64,000 bases of DNA, taken from the NCBI RefSeq assembly GCF_018812025.1, contig NC_063066.1, forward strand, positions 10,773,382-10,837,381, given 5' to 3'. The stretch comes from Megalobrama amblycephala (taxonomy: Eukaryota; Chordata; Actinopteri; Cypriniformes; Xenocyprididae). Each line of letters opens with the position of its first letter. Position 1 is the stretch's first letter. This document shows, one piece after another, positions 49,961 through 64,000 of the stretch. The notes beneath the pieces were generated by a model. That model saw nothing but the letters and a program-made list of their open reading frames with translations, did not search any database and was not told the origin of the DNA. The position numbers and the translations under genes were made by a program.

Positions 49961-52900
49961 AGTGTAAATAAGAGTGTTTAATTGACCATTATGGCAATTA
50001 GTTTTCATTTTGGCTGGAATCTTGGAGCTTTTTTACTTTTCATTTTCCCCCATCCAGTGTAATTGTGTTACAGACCACAGTTGGTTGTACAGAAAATGAT
50101 CTATGTATAATATAATGTATAAACTACTGGTTAGTAAGATTTTTTTTTTCTTATAGAAATTCATACATAGGTTGAGTAATAAATGACAGAATTTTCATTT
50201 TTGGGTGAACTAACCCTTTAACAGTTCATCTATTGCCAAAAATATGAAAAAAAGAAGATCAGTCAAGAATAGAAAATTATTGAAAATATTCGAATCAGGA
50301 ATGTCAGAATCAGAATTTGTAAGGGATAATCTGGGTTTGTTTCTGTTTTGGGTAGGTTTGTCATGTGTTTTAGTTCTGTGTCCTAGTTTTTCAGTTCGTT
50401 TCTAAATGGTTTTTCATTATTTTATTAATTCGTGCACCTGATATTCATTTTGTTGATTAATTTGTTCTGTGTATTTAAGCCCTATGTTTATTTCAGTTCA
50501 TTTTCAGTTCTTATCACCTTACATTTGGTTGTTTTGTTCCCTTTATAGTTCCTGAGTTCTTTGTAATTAAAATCTAAACTGCTGCATTTAGATCTGTTCA
50601 TTCCTCTTTATTTGCAACCAATGCTGACAGAATCAGAATGGGTAGTTTGTGCATAAAAAAACCAACACGTTGAACGATGTTCACTAACCCGGTTTATTCT
50701 CTTTAGATTGGGGTGTGAAGAATTTCCCCTTATGCACGTTATCGACTCTGATAGACAGCATTTTAAAGCAGCTCAGGCCACCATTTTTACCCTCTTCTTG
50801 GAAAGCAATGACATAGTCAAAACATCCGGTAGTGTAAGTTTTTCAGGAAATGCGTGTACTCTCTGGACCTCTGCTTCTCGTAAATAGTACAGTGTATTGT
50901 GCACTTTATTTTTTGACAGACATCGATGTTGTGATATTCAAATAATGTGGATTTAAAAAAAAAACAAATTAATATGGTAAGAATTATTTCTTTCTTAGCC
51001 AATAAGTATTCAGTGAAGTGATTGTTTCCCTATGAGTGTGTTACGTCAATGTTTTTATTTCGAATATTCCAACCCGACAACCAGCCTAAGATTTTGACGG
51101 ACGTGATAACATGCATAAGGGGTGAACTATGTTTGACTTTTGGGTGGAGATGCTCAAAATGCTTTCTGCGTAGTTCATTATACTTATACTTTAACTTTTA
51201 GTAGTGGATCCTGTTGTAAATAGTAGTGAAAAATTACTTTTTAAAACTGCTGTTCCATTATTAGCCCTTAGCAGATTTAAATATGTGCGTGTGTGGACAG
51301 TGACACCCAACCATTATGTCAACACAAACTAGCTTGTGCAAAACAGTCAGATTCTATGCATCAACACAATTGCTCTCTTTTTTGCTCTGTCTATTTTGTA
51401 GACAAAAAAATTACATAATAATAATATTAAGACCAAAAAGCAAGCACTCAAGGTAAGTAAAGTGCATGCTTCCAACGTAAAAACCCACATTAAAAGGTGT
51501 GAGAGATTTTACCTATGAAACTGAACTTATGATTTACTCATCACATCTCAGATTTTTAATGACTCCCTGCCAACGTACCCATTTGTAATTATACTTATGT
51601 TAGTAATTGTCCCCTCCAAAAAAGGAAAGGTACAATTATTGCTATATTGATGAAATAACATCCACAGGCAAAACTGCAAAAAAACGAAAGATATGAGCTC
51701 CGTTCTAATCACAATGCTTGCTCTCTACGGTCTACATAGACAAGCACTTTCTAAGGAAGAATCGTAATTGAAATGGAACTTCAAAAATGATTGATTTAAA
51801 ATGTCCGACCTAGGCATCAATTCTGTTCTCCTGACATAAAGTGCACAGCAGACTCAATTGATTCCAATACAGTTTGGAGTTAACATGCTGCTAAGCTAAC
51901 AGTGATATGCATACAAATGACACTGAACTATTTGTATTGATAGTTTAGATTTTCTGTTTTGACAATTTACTGAAAGTTATGTTCACTATTTCTCCCACAT
52001 TGTCCACCAACTAAGATTTTTGCAATGCATTATAGGATTAATACATGCGATACAGGTTATCCTGCTTCCAATTTAGTCCAAAATTATATATCTTGAGAAG
52101 CAAGTATAGAACAGCCTGTGATTCATAGAAAATGCATGAATGGGATACAAATATATATACCTTGAATGCAATTTAAGTCACTAAAAGTTGGAACAAAACT
52201 ATTATATCAACCACAGCCACACATTTTTAACTCTCTCTTCAACTTTTTAAAAGAGATTCACAGATCAGACAGCTGTTTAATTATATTGCAGAACCAGGAG
52301 TCTAGGATATCCATTTGGAATATTAGCTTTAAGCATCAGCGAGACTTCAGTGTGTTTCCCACAGGTGCGAATGTTGTCTGGTGCCTGAACTCAGCCGTTG
52401 ACATTTCTCTCTCGGAGACATACTGCACTATCCCTCCCTGTGCCCTAAAAACCCACAGCCATTGACCTCATGTTGCCAGCTTCACCCCCAATTAATTAGG
52501 TTTTTAATTGGTGACCTTTGAGAGTCCAACAACTGTGTAGAGAGAGACACTCATCTCTGGCCCTGCGCACCAGCAGCACAGAGTGGAAGGCTCCAGTGTA
52601 GCACTTTAATCTTCTTTTCAAAGTGCCGCTGTCTTCCTCTCATTAGACACCGTGGCATTAGGCTAGCTGTGTCCGGTCCAAGTGGATGTGCAACTCTTCA
52701 GAAATACTGCCATATACCACAAACCAGCTGTGCAAATGAGAAATTACTAAACTGCAAACACAAATCAGTAATCTGCCAAGAGCCACACAACAGCAGTACC
52801 GCTGAGAAATCACTAGACTCCAAACCTTAAAAAATCTTCGGCAAAAAAATCTTCGAACCATTTTGAACCATTGTGTCATTCGAAACTGAAATCGAAACAT

Positions 52901-53307
52901 AAAATGAGACATGATGAAGAAAGCATCATAATGAAATGCAACTAACCATATAAGTGTAGCAGAGCAAAATAAACAGCTTATCAACTAAAAGGAAATTGGT
53001 TTCCCTGTCATTTTCTGCTGACGTCAAAGGCTGTGCGTGTGCCCTAACCAACTTTATGGTGTTTTGCCGCAATTCATCTGTCACTTGGTACTGGTAGAAG
53101 CCAAACTAGACAAATGCCAATCAGGACAGGCTGCTCTCATAAAAGTAAAAGAAAATACAACCCAAATGAAATTAAATTGGAGTTCATTTGCAACAAAGAT
53201 AAACTGAGTGCACAAACCAATCAAAATTCAGAAATCAATTATAAACCAATTAATAAATATCTAGAATAAAAAAATGCTATGTTGTGTTCAGTCTGTTGGG
53301 TCATGCT

Positions 53308-53460
53308 ATTTTCGTTGCAGAGCTTCAGTGTTTATGTCTGAACGCAGGTTCAGTATTGGCCGACGTCATCACGCGCATGCGTCGTGCTGCTCACGTGACC
53401 AGAGCTGGCCAATACTGAGCCGCCGTTCGGACGTAAACACTGAAGCTCTGCAATGAAAAT
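53308..53460. repeat. 54-base-arm inverted repeat with CpG-rich loop
   Basis: GCAGAGCTTCAGTGTTTATG and TTCAGTATTGGCC pair with GGCCAATACTGA and ACACTGAAGCTCTGC. The loop contains GACGTCATCACGCGCATGCG. It is followed to 53745 by one arm of the family seen as a complete hairpin at 59470-60184. Confidence 0.8.
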
Positions 53461-54160
53461 AACGAATTTGTTGAATAAAGTTGTTATTTTTGTTTTGTTT
53501 TTGCGCACAAAAAGTATTCTGTAGTCACATTGACGGTTTTAATGATGTTTTTAGTACCTTTCTGGACCCCAAAAGGTGCAATGTCGTTGCTGCCTATATG
53601 TGTGAATCAGATACCCTCGGATTTCATCAAAAATACTTTAATTTGTGTTCCGAAGACAAACGAAGGTCTTACAGGTTTGGGATTACATGAGGGTGAGTAC
53701 TTAATGACAGAAATTTCATTTTTGGGTGAACTAATCCTTTAAACCAGCTCATGACCAACTAAGGACCAGCATAAACCAGCTCAAACCAGCTGCCATGTTT
53801 CTAAACATACCTAAACAGCATTTGCTGTTTTTTTCAACTGGGTGGGAGTTCTCTATTGATCTAGATTGTCATTTATGAACTGGATGTATACATGTCTTAA
53901 AAATAAAAAAACATCAAATGGGTTAATGTATAAAACCCAACAAGCTGAGCCAAAAATAATCCAGCATATGTTCTGTACAATATTTATTTACTCAGTACTT
54001 GGTTGCCAAATAACCCATCAGAGTGATATGTTTAATTTTATACAGACATTTAGACATTTTTGTTCACTGTTTTATGATAAACTGTTGAGTTGCCGCTATA
54101 AAATCCTGAAGCAAAACCAGTTGAGAAGCACTGAACTATAAAAGTCATATTGGCATCTTA

Positions 54161-56176
<2,016 letters not shown>

Positions 56177-56383
56177 ACCATAGACAAGCTCTCCCACCAT
56201 CCCATTCCACATCATGGTCTCAGGATCTCTGGCTCCATATTTCCCATCAGCCACTATCTTGAGCATGTAGTGGTATCCCACATGTTTGGCTATCTCTGCT
56301 GCCAGTTCCACACAGTAACCTTCATATTTATCATTTCCTGTAAACTGCTCGTGGTTCTTCTTCAGCATGACATATGGCGATTC
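56177..56383 (-). CDS. gria1: gria1 exon, S1 ligand-binding lobe (69 codons)
   Basis: Encodes [10 protein letters not shown] ... GMVGELVYG, the first part of the S1 lobe. The tyrosine of [17 protein letters not shown] corresponds to the agonist-capping Tyr450 of mature GluA2 (family knowledge). [10 protein letters not shown] is the conserved S1 loop. The exon is 207 bases, the length I know for the mammalian counterpart. The acceptor ...CTAACTAG precedes GAATCG; the donor is GGT|GTAAGT. The join to the next exon gives [11 protein letters not shown], where mammalian GluA1 has VYG-RADVAVAP. Confidence 0.97.
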
Positions 56384-59300
56384 CTAGTTAGGACACACAG
56401 GTAGACGGACATATACAGTGAACAACATATATTTACACTATTTATATTTCTATAACCATTGGGGATTCAAGACTAAATGAATATCTGCATAACTGTATCC
56501 TACTTTATTTTCCATGAAAATCTTTTGGTATACAAATGGATGTTTTAATATTTTACATTTTTTATAATATATTGTTACTTATGTAATATAACATATTATT
56601 ACATTTTAATACAAAAAATATCCTTGTAAAAACATATTTAATTTAAGACAGACAAGGCAAACTAGATTAAAATGTTTGTAGACAAACTTTGATGTTGGCT
56701 TGAAAAAGCCTAGCCAGAAAGTTTGAAGGTTTTAAGTAAGGATGTGCCCGAAGCCAAATACCTTATTCGAAAAGGCACAGAAAATGGCTTAGAAAATGAA
56801 ATTGTGTTTGCTGGATAACAGGTGAGCCAGGAGATAGCATGATATTATCTATAAACCTCTAAAATCACTACGCAATAATGAGTGTGTGATGTGAATGAGT
56901 GTAAACTTTATGAATGAACTGAGCGCAAATCAAATAGCAGCGTTGTTGTCTTAGCAAGAGTAAATCAACTAAAATATACATCATACACATGTATTTGATA
57001 TGGCTATTTAAGTGAATGGAATAAACACAGCACGATCACAAATCAAATAGGCCTATCCACATTGACGTCTCTGCGCGTTTCTCAGAAACCAAACTAGCTC
57101 TCTATTAAGAGTAAATCATAGCCGACACATTTTCTATACCTGATATGTCTATTTAAATGTTTTACCTTGTTTAAACCTTGTATGAAATGATAGCTACATC
57201 TGTTTCACTCCCTTGGAGATGGCATTTGTTTTTGCATGCATAGCACAATTTTCAACCGCTGAATATTTTCTTTCGACTTCCATGTTTTCTCATCTATTTA
57301 TAGAGTCCAACTCCTCTTATTTGAGGTTGTGGATGATTGTCCTGACATACTGTAACTTATTGAACATGTAGTATTATTGTTTTAATTATATTTAAATATT
57401 TATTTATCGGCATCAAGAAAGGTCCCCGAGCTGGGACTCAAACTCTGGTCTCCCGAAGCACTGCCTATGAGGCTGTCGGCTCTGACAGTTAGAAGATATT
57501 TAAATACATGTCATAATCATAATAAAAAACAATTATTTTATGAGTTATACAAGGCATATTTGTTTAATGATAACTAGGAAAAAGAAATACGTTTAAAACC
57601 ATAGACATAAATGATCTTAAGTAATTGTACGCACTTCTGATTAAAGCCCTGCCCACTTCTGGGCAGTAAAACTGAAGGCACACTGCACCAGATGTGATAA
57701 AATGAGAACTTCTGATGTAGACAGCTCCATTGATTATAATAGCAGCAATTTAGTTTTAGTGTAAGCTAGTAGACATGGTGTAAGCATTATGGAAACCATA
57801 TTTTATGACAATGAGAGCTGGGGTAAGAAATAGTTGACGAAGCAAATAAGAAATAGTGGTTTGTTACTTAGAAGATGGTGAACTTGACAGGTTTATTTTC
57901 AGATGACTTTTCTTGAGCATCGGGGACAGACCTGGCAATCAATTGTGTAGAAAGTGTAGGGTGATTCTATTTGTGGAAGGTCTGTAATATGAGTTAGCAG
58001 TTCAATTGTGATTTTTCAGAAAGATTGGACATCCTGGGGAGATTACAGCACAAACGGCACCTGAGGCCCTGCTGACAGCTCACTCAGTAACAGGACTTTT
58101 CTAAGGAGCCCACAATGAACAAATAACATGAGAGTGTAAAGAGGAGGGAAAGAAAAATAGAGTGAGGTGACATAAAGAATAGAAAAGAACCCCTTGCTGA
58201 GCAGCATAGTTTTAGCACTGAAAGCAAATAGAGCCACAGAGATTTTTCTTTTCTTTTCCAGAAACAAACCTTACAATGCTAAATGCCTGAAAACTGTGTC
58301 ATATCTGCAAATGTTTTAGTATAACAAAACATTTGAACCCAGCTGTGCTCCAATGCATTTTAGAAACAGACCTGAACAGTGGCACCTCATTACCTGCTAA
58401 TGCAGACCTCCGAGATGGCCTACAGAACATGCTGTCTTTCAGAGAAACAGATCATTCTTTAGAGCACCCGTGGCGATGCCACTATTCCCAGCCTCTCTGA
58501 TAAACAGTCTCTGTAGGACAAACAGCATAGCTCAGACTATTTCCTGCAATCCATCCTACACCCTTGTGAGCGCTTAGTGCTAAACCCACACGTTGATCCA
58601 TTACTGCCTTTTTTCCCTATCACCTATTCCCCCCACGTCCTTCCATCAGGAGGCCAGTCCACTCACTTTGCCCTCTCTCTAGCTGGGAAAGAGACGGGCA
58701 GTCCACATATGAAAGGTTAATAAATGCCCTCTGAAGCCTAACTTGTGACAGAATCGCTAAAACGCAGGCTAAGCCCAAAGATCTCTGCTGAACGAGGATA
58801 AAGAAAAGGAAAATGAATCTTTTGTCCACTGCTGGCAATTCAATCCATGGTTCCCCTTTAAGTTTAAGATGAAAACTGTGGCTGGAGGAGCAATAATGTC
58901 TCATTTACAGACAGAGCACAGAAGAGTCTTCATGCTTTTATCTGCACAGAACAGCATTACCGCCATCACACTGAGGGATAAAACATGGAGGTGATGCATC
59001 AGCCATTCTAAGAAATAATAAAATGGAAAAGCACAATTGTGAGATGGTGGGCTGTGTCCAAATTCCTGTATTTTCATTTGACCCCGGGGCGGCGTAATGT
59101 GGGGGAAGATTAGGAAGATTCTAAGGGCCCTGGTCAGAGGGGCCTGGACTCTGGACCACCCATCGACAGAGAAATTCAGTGCTCTGATTCATATTTAAAT
59201 ATATCTTAAAATGCAATGTATTCCTGTAATGGCAAAGCTGAAAATGTAGCAGCCATTGCTCGAGTTCAGTGTCACATGATCCTTCAGAAATGCTGATTTG

Positions 59301-60218
59301 GTGCATAAGAATTTTTTTTTCGTAACATAAATGTTGTTACTGCCACTTTTGATCAGTTTAATGCATTCTTGCCAAATAAAAGTATTCATTTGTTTAAAAA
59401 AAATCTTACTGACCCGAATTTCTTTGAACAATAGTATAACATTTAATGTGTTTTCAGACCAGCACAAGCTTAAAGGATTAGATCACCCAAAAATGAAAAT
59501 AATGTCATTAATTACTCACCCTCATGTCGTTCTACACCCGCAAGATCTTCGTTCATCTTCGGAACACAAATTAAGATATTTTTGATGAAATCTGATTGCT
59601 CAGTGAGGCCTCCATTCACTGAACCTCTCAAGATGTGAGTTCAGTGGTTCTACCGTAATATTATAAAGCGACGAGAATACTTTTTGTACGCCAACCCCCC
59701 CAAAATAATGACTTCAGCAATATCTAGTGATGGGTGATTTCAAAACACTTCGAAGCTTTATGAATCTTTTATTCCAAATCAGTGGTTTGGAGTGCCAAAG
59801 TCATGTGATTTTTTCACTGATTTGGAACAAAAGATTCATAAAGGCTTCATGAAGTGTTTTTAAATCGCCCATCACTAGATATTGTTGAAAAGTCATTATT
59901 TTTGGGGGGTTTTGGAGCACAAATGTATTCTCGTCGCTTTATAATATTAAGGTATAACCACTGTACTCACATGAACTGTTTTAAATATGTCTTTAGTACT
60001 TTTCTGGACACATTTCAGGTTCAGTGACATTGCTGGCAATAGAGGCCTCACAGAGCCATCAAATTTCATCAAAAATATCTTAATTTGTGTTACGAAGATG
60101 AACGAAGGTCTTACGGGTGTAGAACGACATGAGGGTGAGAAATAAATAACATTATTTTCATTTTTGGGTGAACTAACCCTTTAAACCAGTAAATCACAAA
60201 AACGATTTAAAGACATAC
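56384..60218 (-). other. gria1 intron between linker exon and S1 exon
   Basis: Dominated at its 5' end by the inverted repeat at 59470-60184. The rest (56384-59460) is A/T-rich; I see no exon, and the frame at 58620-58904 shows no domain. Confidence 0.55.
59470..60184. repeat. long inverted repeat (715 bases) next to a splice donor
   Basis: Left arm TTAAAGGATTAGATCACCCA, ACTCACCCTCATGTCGTTCT and ACACAAATTAAGATATTTTT is mirrored on the right, ending CATTTTTGGGTGAACTAACC and CTTTAA. The central part also pairs (CCAAATCAGTG with CACTGATTTGG). It is a complete palindromic copy of a repeat whose single arms occur elsewhere in the window. Confidence 0.88.
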
Positions 60219-60329
60219 CAGAATAGTGGTAACAATATATGTGCGGTTCTGTAGTCCGGAAGTATCATTACTGCCTGGCATGTAGGCCGCCGTGCTCACA
60301 AATTTCTCATCCTCATTCCAGTAACCCAC
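60219..60329 (-). CDS. gria1: gria1 exon, ATD to S1 linker (37 codons)
   Basis: Encodes [10 protein letters not shown] ... [11 protein letters not shown], the linker from the amino-terminal domain into the S1 half of the ligand-binding domain. GYWNED and [10 protein letters not shown] are strongly conserved in GluA1-4. Two sequons are visible (NDT, NRT). The acceptor is ...TTTTCTCAG before GTGGGT and the donor ATTCTG|GTATGT. It is 111 bases, phase 0. The 3835-base intron downstream begins with a long inverted repeat (59470-60184) only 34 bases after the donor. Confidence 0.95.
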
Positions 60330-60592
60330 CTGAGAAAAGATCAAATCAGGGACAGGAACTTGAGCATCATGAGAAACCTTTCTTAGATATCCCACAGGAC
60401 ACACTACATGAAATACAGAGCTCATTTAGTTAGGCCAGAGTGAATTGCTGAAACAATAACCATATACTTGAGCTTATAAATTCTGAGAATGTTTCGTTTA
60501 AACTATAAGTGAAGAAATCCATCTGAGAAGTGTGAAACAGTCTGTCACATTGAGAGGCTTCATAATCCTTTCCCTGATATTTAAGTACTCAC

Positions 60593-60697
60593 TTTCTTTG
60601 GTCCCGTCGGCCTGAGCTCCATCACACTGACAGTGTAGTTTGTCCTTCGTCCTTTTTCGTTAAACTGAATGTGTCCCGTTAAGCCTTCAATCCGAAC
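60593..60697 (-). CDS. gria1: gria1 exon, end of amino-terminal domain (35 codons)
   Basis: Short 105-base exon encoding [20 protein letters not shown] followed by [15 protein letters not shown], the end of the ATD. The motif [11 protein letters not shown] is a hallmark of GluA subunits and carries an N-glycosylation sequon (NYT). The acceptor is ...TTTTTTCTCAG before GTTCGG and the donor is AAGAAA|GTGAGT. Phase 0 at both ends. A CTTT microsatellite (about 60731-60762) lies just upstream in the intron, close to the acceptor's pyrimidine tract. Confidence 0.95.
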
Positions 60698-60728
60698 CTG
60701 AGAAAAAACACAGAGAAGATGACAGTCT

Positions 60729-60730
<2 letters not shown>

Positions 60731-60759
<29 letters not shown>

Positions 60760-60762
60760 CTT
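60731..60762. repeat. CTTT microsatellite in gria1 intron
   Basis: About seven CTTT units near the acceptor of the exon at 60697; on the gene's strand it reads AAAG. Confidence 0.85.
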
Positions 60763-61577
60763 TAGTAATAAAGTACTCTTCCCCAGAAGGCTGTACATCT
60801 CTCACAGCGCCTCTTCTGTGTGTACAGTACAGAATGTCTCCCAGGCCGAATGATGGAGTTAATTGACCGAGTTGAACATCAATCTCCACGGTCTCCCAGC
60901 AGATGGACCAAATTGCCTCAGTCCAGCACACATCAGACTCTCATCAGACACAGCCATGGGCAACTGTGAGACAGAGTCTACCTCTGGAAGAAGAATGCTA
61001 CACACTGAGTCTACTACATTGCTTGGACATCCTCACACTTATAATTAAGTTAAGTGAAATGGAGAAACACATGCCATGACTGGAAGAAAATACCAATTTG
61101 TATACAGCTTCTCAATCAGAGGGCATTTCTAAAGACTTCCAATAAGTCACATTTGGTTTCTGCTAACAAATTCTCCTAAACCTCATCTGCCAAATTCTAT
61201 GCTTAAATATTCATACGCTGCCCAAGGTGAAGAGACAAACATTTGCCTAAGGGTAACACAACAAAGCCAGGTGTTCTTTCTCTCTCTCTCTTTGTAAATA
61301 TAACTTGTCATGTGCTGTTAGGACCAGCGTAAATGTTTATCGCCAACAGGCTTTATTATCTGCAGTGTCACATTTGATTGTGATGGTCTCTTTGGTGAAT
61401 CAATGTGAACTTTATGAGACAAAATAAAGATGTAATTTGCTTATTGGGCTTTCATTTTGTGCACTCAGAATAGATTAGAACCAGTGTCAGTCTTGCAGAT
61501 GGAACGTTTATGTTTGTGAACACTGTGTTCGTTCAAAAATATTTTTGTCTGAGTGCAGTCCCTGCAGGGCAAGATAC

Positions 61578-61745
61578 CTGTTGAAGTGCTCTCTGAATAT
61601 CAATGCCCTGGCCCCAAGGTGCTGGTGGGTTGGCCAGACATTCTCCAGCATTTCCACGGCGAGATATATCTATCCTCTGCCTGCGGAGGTTCTGGAAGGC
61701 TGTGGACATGACTTTGACCCCATCATATGTGAGAGCTCCAGTATA
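61578..61745 (-). CDS. gria1: gria1 exon, amino-terminal domain (56 codons)
   Basis: Encodes the part of the amino-terminal domain from [12 protein letters not shown] through [18 protein letters not shown] to IQRALQQ. These are among the best conserved ATD segments of AMPA receptors, and the wording is closest to GluA1. The acceptor ...TTTATGCAG precedes TATACT; the donor is CAACAG|GTATCT. It is 168 bases, phase 0 at both ends, and joins in frame to the next exon at 60697. There is no frameshift or stop, and the codons fit a functional gene. Confidence 0.96.
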
Positions 61746-61829
61746 CTGCATAAAGAATGAAGAAAGACATATGAGAAGTACATTTAATTTATTTCGTTTT
61801 ATATCTGTTCTTTACATTGAGTGCCTCAC

Positions 61830-61988
61830 CTTCAGTCCGCGCTTGGGAACTTTGGCGTCTTTGTTTTCAAAGTCCATCCACTGCTGCACTGTCCTACTGA
61901 CATTAGGGTTTGCGTAGTTCACCAGCTGGAAGCCTGTTACATTCGCCTCACCCTTCTTAAACTCTGTCAGGTCGATGTCCAGAAATCC
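61830..61988 (-). CDS. gria1: gria1 exon, amino-terminal domain (53 codons)
   Basis: First gria1 exon inside the window; it encodes part of the extracellular amino-terminal (LIVBP-like) domain that drives subunit dimerisation. The translation starts GFLDIDL and ends KVPKRGLK, and contains the GluA-typical stretch ANVTGFQLVNY. The acceptor reads ...CTGTAG before GGATTT and the donor is AAG|GTGAGG. The exon is 159 bases and phase 0 at both ends. Two N-glycosylation sequons are visible (NVT, NVS). The next exon follows after an intron of only 84 bases. The preceding exon should encode the segment ending ...LANL and is not in the last 2 kb of the window. Confidence 0.95.
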
Positions 61989-64000
61989 CTACAGGAGAAC
62001 AGAGAACATTCAGTTACAGTAAAGCACACAGTAGCTTTCCATAGTAAGAAAATACGAAGATAGAATCCAATTTCAACCAAAGGTCAATCATTAAAGGCAA
62101 GTAATTGGCTAATTTGAAAAGGGAAACCAATATGGGATCAAAAACGATGACGAATTCCTCGCGATTGTTAAAATAAATCCAACGTAAGACCTTGACGAGA
62201 AATGGAAGTTCAATTCGCAGCAGAGGGAGTCATTTCCACAATAATGGTCAAGTGCAGCGAGAGAGCATGAGGCCGGGTCTGTGGAGGGCTGTAAAATGTA
62301 ATTCAGGGTTTAAAATTATAATAGAAAGAATGGTTGGGTCAGTCACTTAATGAAAAAGGCTAATCCCTTTCATCCACTGAGACTGGTTATCCAAGAAAGC
62401 TTGGTTGTTATCCGATGTGGTGCTGGAAAATGCAGGAGCTGTGAATAGGAATTGGAAGGAAAAAAAACAGTGGCACATCATGAAAGTTTGCTGGAGGTTT
62501 GTCTTTAATCCCAATGGCTCTATTCAGTAATTCAAGGACAATCCAATCAGCTGAGGTAAGCTTCCCCAGAGCGGCCACACACACTCTCCGTACCTGAGAT
62601 CATACTGAACAGAATCGAACCTAAAGTATTACAAGGAATGTTTCATTTCATGAAGCTGTCTATTTACTCATATAGGCTCAAATACAAATGTGTTTGTGTT
62701 TGGCTCAACGACAAAAAATGTTGGTGTGGTGTGTCATACTCAGTTTTGAGTGTAATAGCCCTTGTCAGGCTGTAAGTGTGTTGATCTTTGATCTTTTATC
62801 CCTTAACACGCTTGGTCCCCCTGGAGCAGTATATCCGTGTGTACCCTGGGAACATCTGCTCCGTAGGACAATGAACAAGACTCACTATGCTTCTAACATG
62901 ACCTCACGCTTGTGTCTTACCTCAAATACCGTCCCGCACGCATAAAGTAATGGTCAGAAACATACAGCTGTATTATATACTTGACAGACTATGCATTATC
63001 AGTGTTTTTTTTGTCAGACTATTTGACACAATTCTTAAAGACATTTGTTACATTTGACATTGTCGCTGGGCAATCAAACAAATCATGATCTGACATCTTA
63101 CCTGACAGGCAAAAATGAAACGGCACTGCAGGCAAGTCCCATATTTCCCACTAATTTAAATATGCAGAAGGAGGGGCTGTCAACCTAAATATTATGGTGC
63201 CACACATCCCAAAAAAAATAGAAACCCCTTTGCAAAAACATAAAGGCAACTATTTACTTCTGTTAAAAAGTCTGGGGTCAGTAAAATTTAGTGTAGTGGG
63301 GTAGTGCATCTTTTCATATATATGTTGATGTTGATGTATATATATATATATATATATCATAATTATTTATTTATACATTTTCTACATAACTTTTCTCCAG
63401 ATCCCTCAGTATCCCCTTGCGGACCCCAGGGGGTCCCCGATTTTAGGGCAAAATCCCCCTGACCAAAATAAAAGTCTCCCTATTGGAATCTACCATTCCA
63501 CAAGGACAACTCAAAGTATCCTGTAACGTCAAATCAATTCTTGGAGGGAAGTGTTATCACACGGCTGGCCTCAGGGCTAAAGCGTCATGCAACCTCGTTT
63601 CACAGCCTCATCACTCTCTGTGGTGAGAGTGAAGAAGGCAATCAGAGATACGCAGGCTGTCTGCATCACTGCACATATTATGCCGTGCTGTTACTGAGCC
63701 CACAACTGGGACGCGTGTCATCACGAGCTCTCAAGTCTGAGACACGGCACATTCTTCCCTCAATCAACATTGACTACTGTCTACTCTACAGACAGGCAAT
63801 CAAGAACTCATTCACCAAACAAATTTATACTAAATTAAAGGAGAAAACAAAGTCAAGCAGTTTGCAGAAAGAAGCTTTCACTGATTTCAAAAAGCAAAAC
63901 TCTTATGGAGACGCTTCAAAAACTCGCAAATCAGAAACATAAATGGTCCAAATTTCTTATTTTGACAGGTCGTACTTATTTAGTCATTCCAATCTTTAAC
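61989..64000 (-). other. gria1 intron, continuing beyond the window
   Basis: No exon was recognised upstream of 61988 in the window. It contains a TA run (63335-63357) and a GGGGGTCC-rich palindromic spot near 63420-63470. The frame at 63541-63942 on the plus strand is low-complexity in content and lacks any domain I know. Confidence 0.5.

Noticed and set aside
63541..63942. 133-codon open frame on the plus strand
   Set aside because: No domain recognised and lies in a gria1 intron antisense to the gene; it could be an unannotated short gene, but nothing supports that.
62000..64000. Searched for the preceding gria1 exon (segment ending YILANL)
   Set aside because: No matching frame with splice sites was found on the minus strand; the exon is probably beyond the window.

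Overview
The window is vertebrate nuclear DNA: spliced exons, A/T-rich and densely packed with DNA-transposon remnants. Repeat families such as the one containing TCACCCTCATGTCGTTCC, and several Tc1-like copies, point to a teleost and most likely a cyprinid. That assignment comes from recognised repeats, not from a database search.

The only host gene I can support is the 3' part of an AMPA-type glutamate receptor subunit gene, gria1 (GluA1), on the minus strand from 61988 down to 23059. Eleven coding exons join in frame with GT-AG introns. In transcription order they are two exons of the amino-terminal domain (61988-61830, 61745-61578), two linking exons (60697-60593, 60329-60219), the S1 ligand-binding exon (56383-56177), the large S1/M1/M2 pore exon (54595-54162), the M3/S2 exon (36316-36118), an S2 exon (35285-35038), the alternative flop (29639-29525) and flip (29054-28940) exons, the M4 exon (26319-26185) and the GluA1-type cytoplasmic tail (23226-23059). 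About 680 residues are encoded here. The signal peptide and the first roughly 220 residues lie beyond base 64000. The ligand-binding residues, the SYTANLAAF gate and an unedited glutamine at the Q/R site are all present.

The most interesting point is at the M4 exon. If its donor is not used, the frame runs on for 34 codons and ends in a tail (last residues [11 protein letters not shown]) that resembles the short GRIP/PICK1-binding tails of GluA2 and GluA3, not the GluA1 long tail. Tandem polyadenylation signals follow about 200 bases later. So the locus looks able to make both a long GluA1 tail and a GluA2/3-like short tail. Other oddities are a Q/N/S-rich expansion of the M1-M2 loop, Thr at the position of the mammalian PKA site Ser845, and Ile in place of Asn at the start of the flip exon.

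Bases 1-22900 contain no gene I can support. They hold a nest of elements (1887-4163), a Tc1-like transposon (7002-8553), hairpin elements, a 51-base minisatellite and a degenerate GAGGCCTCC-rich tandem array (17180-18825). The gria1 introns carry three more Tc1-like elements (30023-30780, 36620-38189, 44818-46641), MITEs with clear target-site duplications, and several long inverted repeats close to splice sites or to the flip/flop pair. All transposase genes seen are broken. I found no prokaryotic-type system, CRISPR array, tRNA or rRNA.
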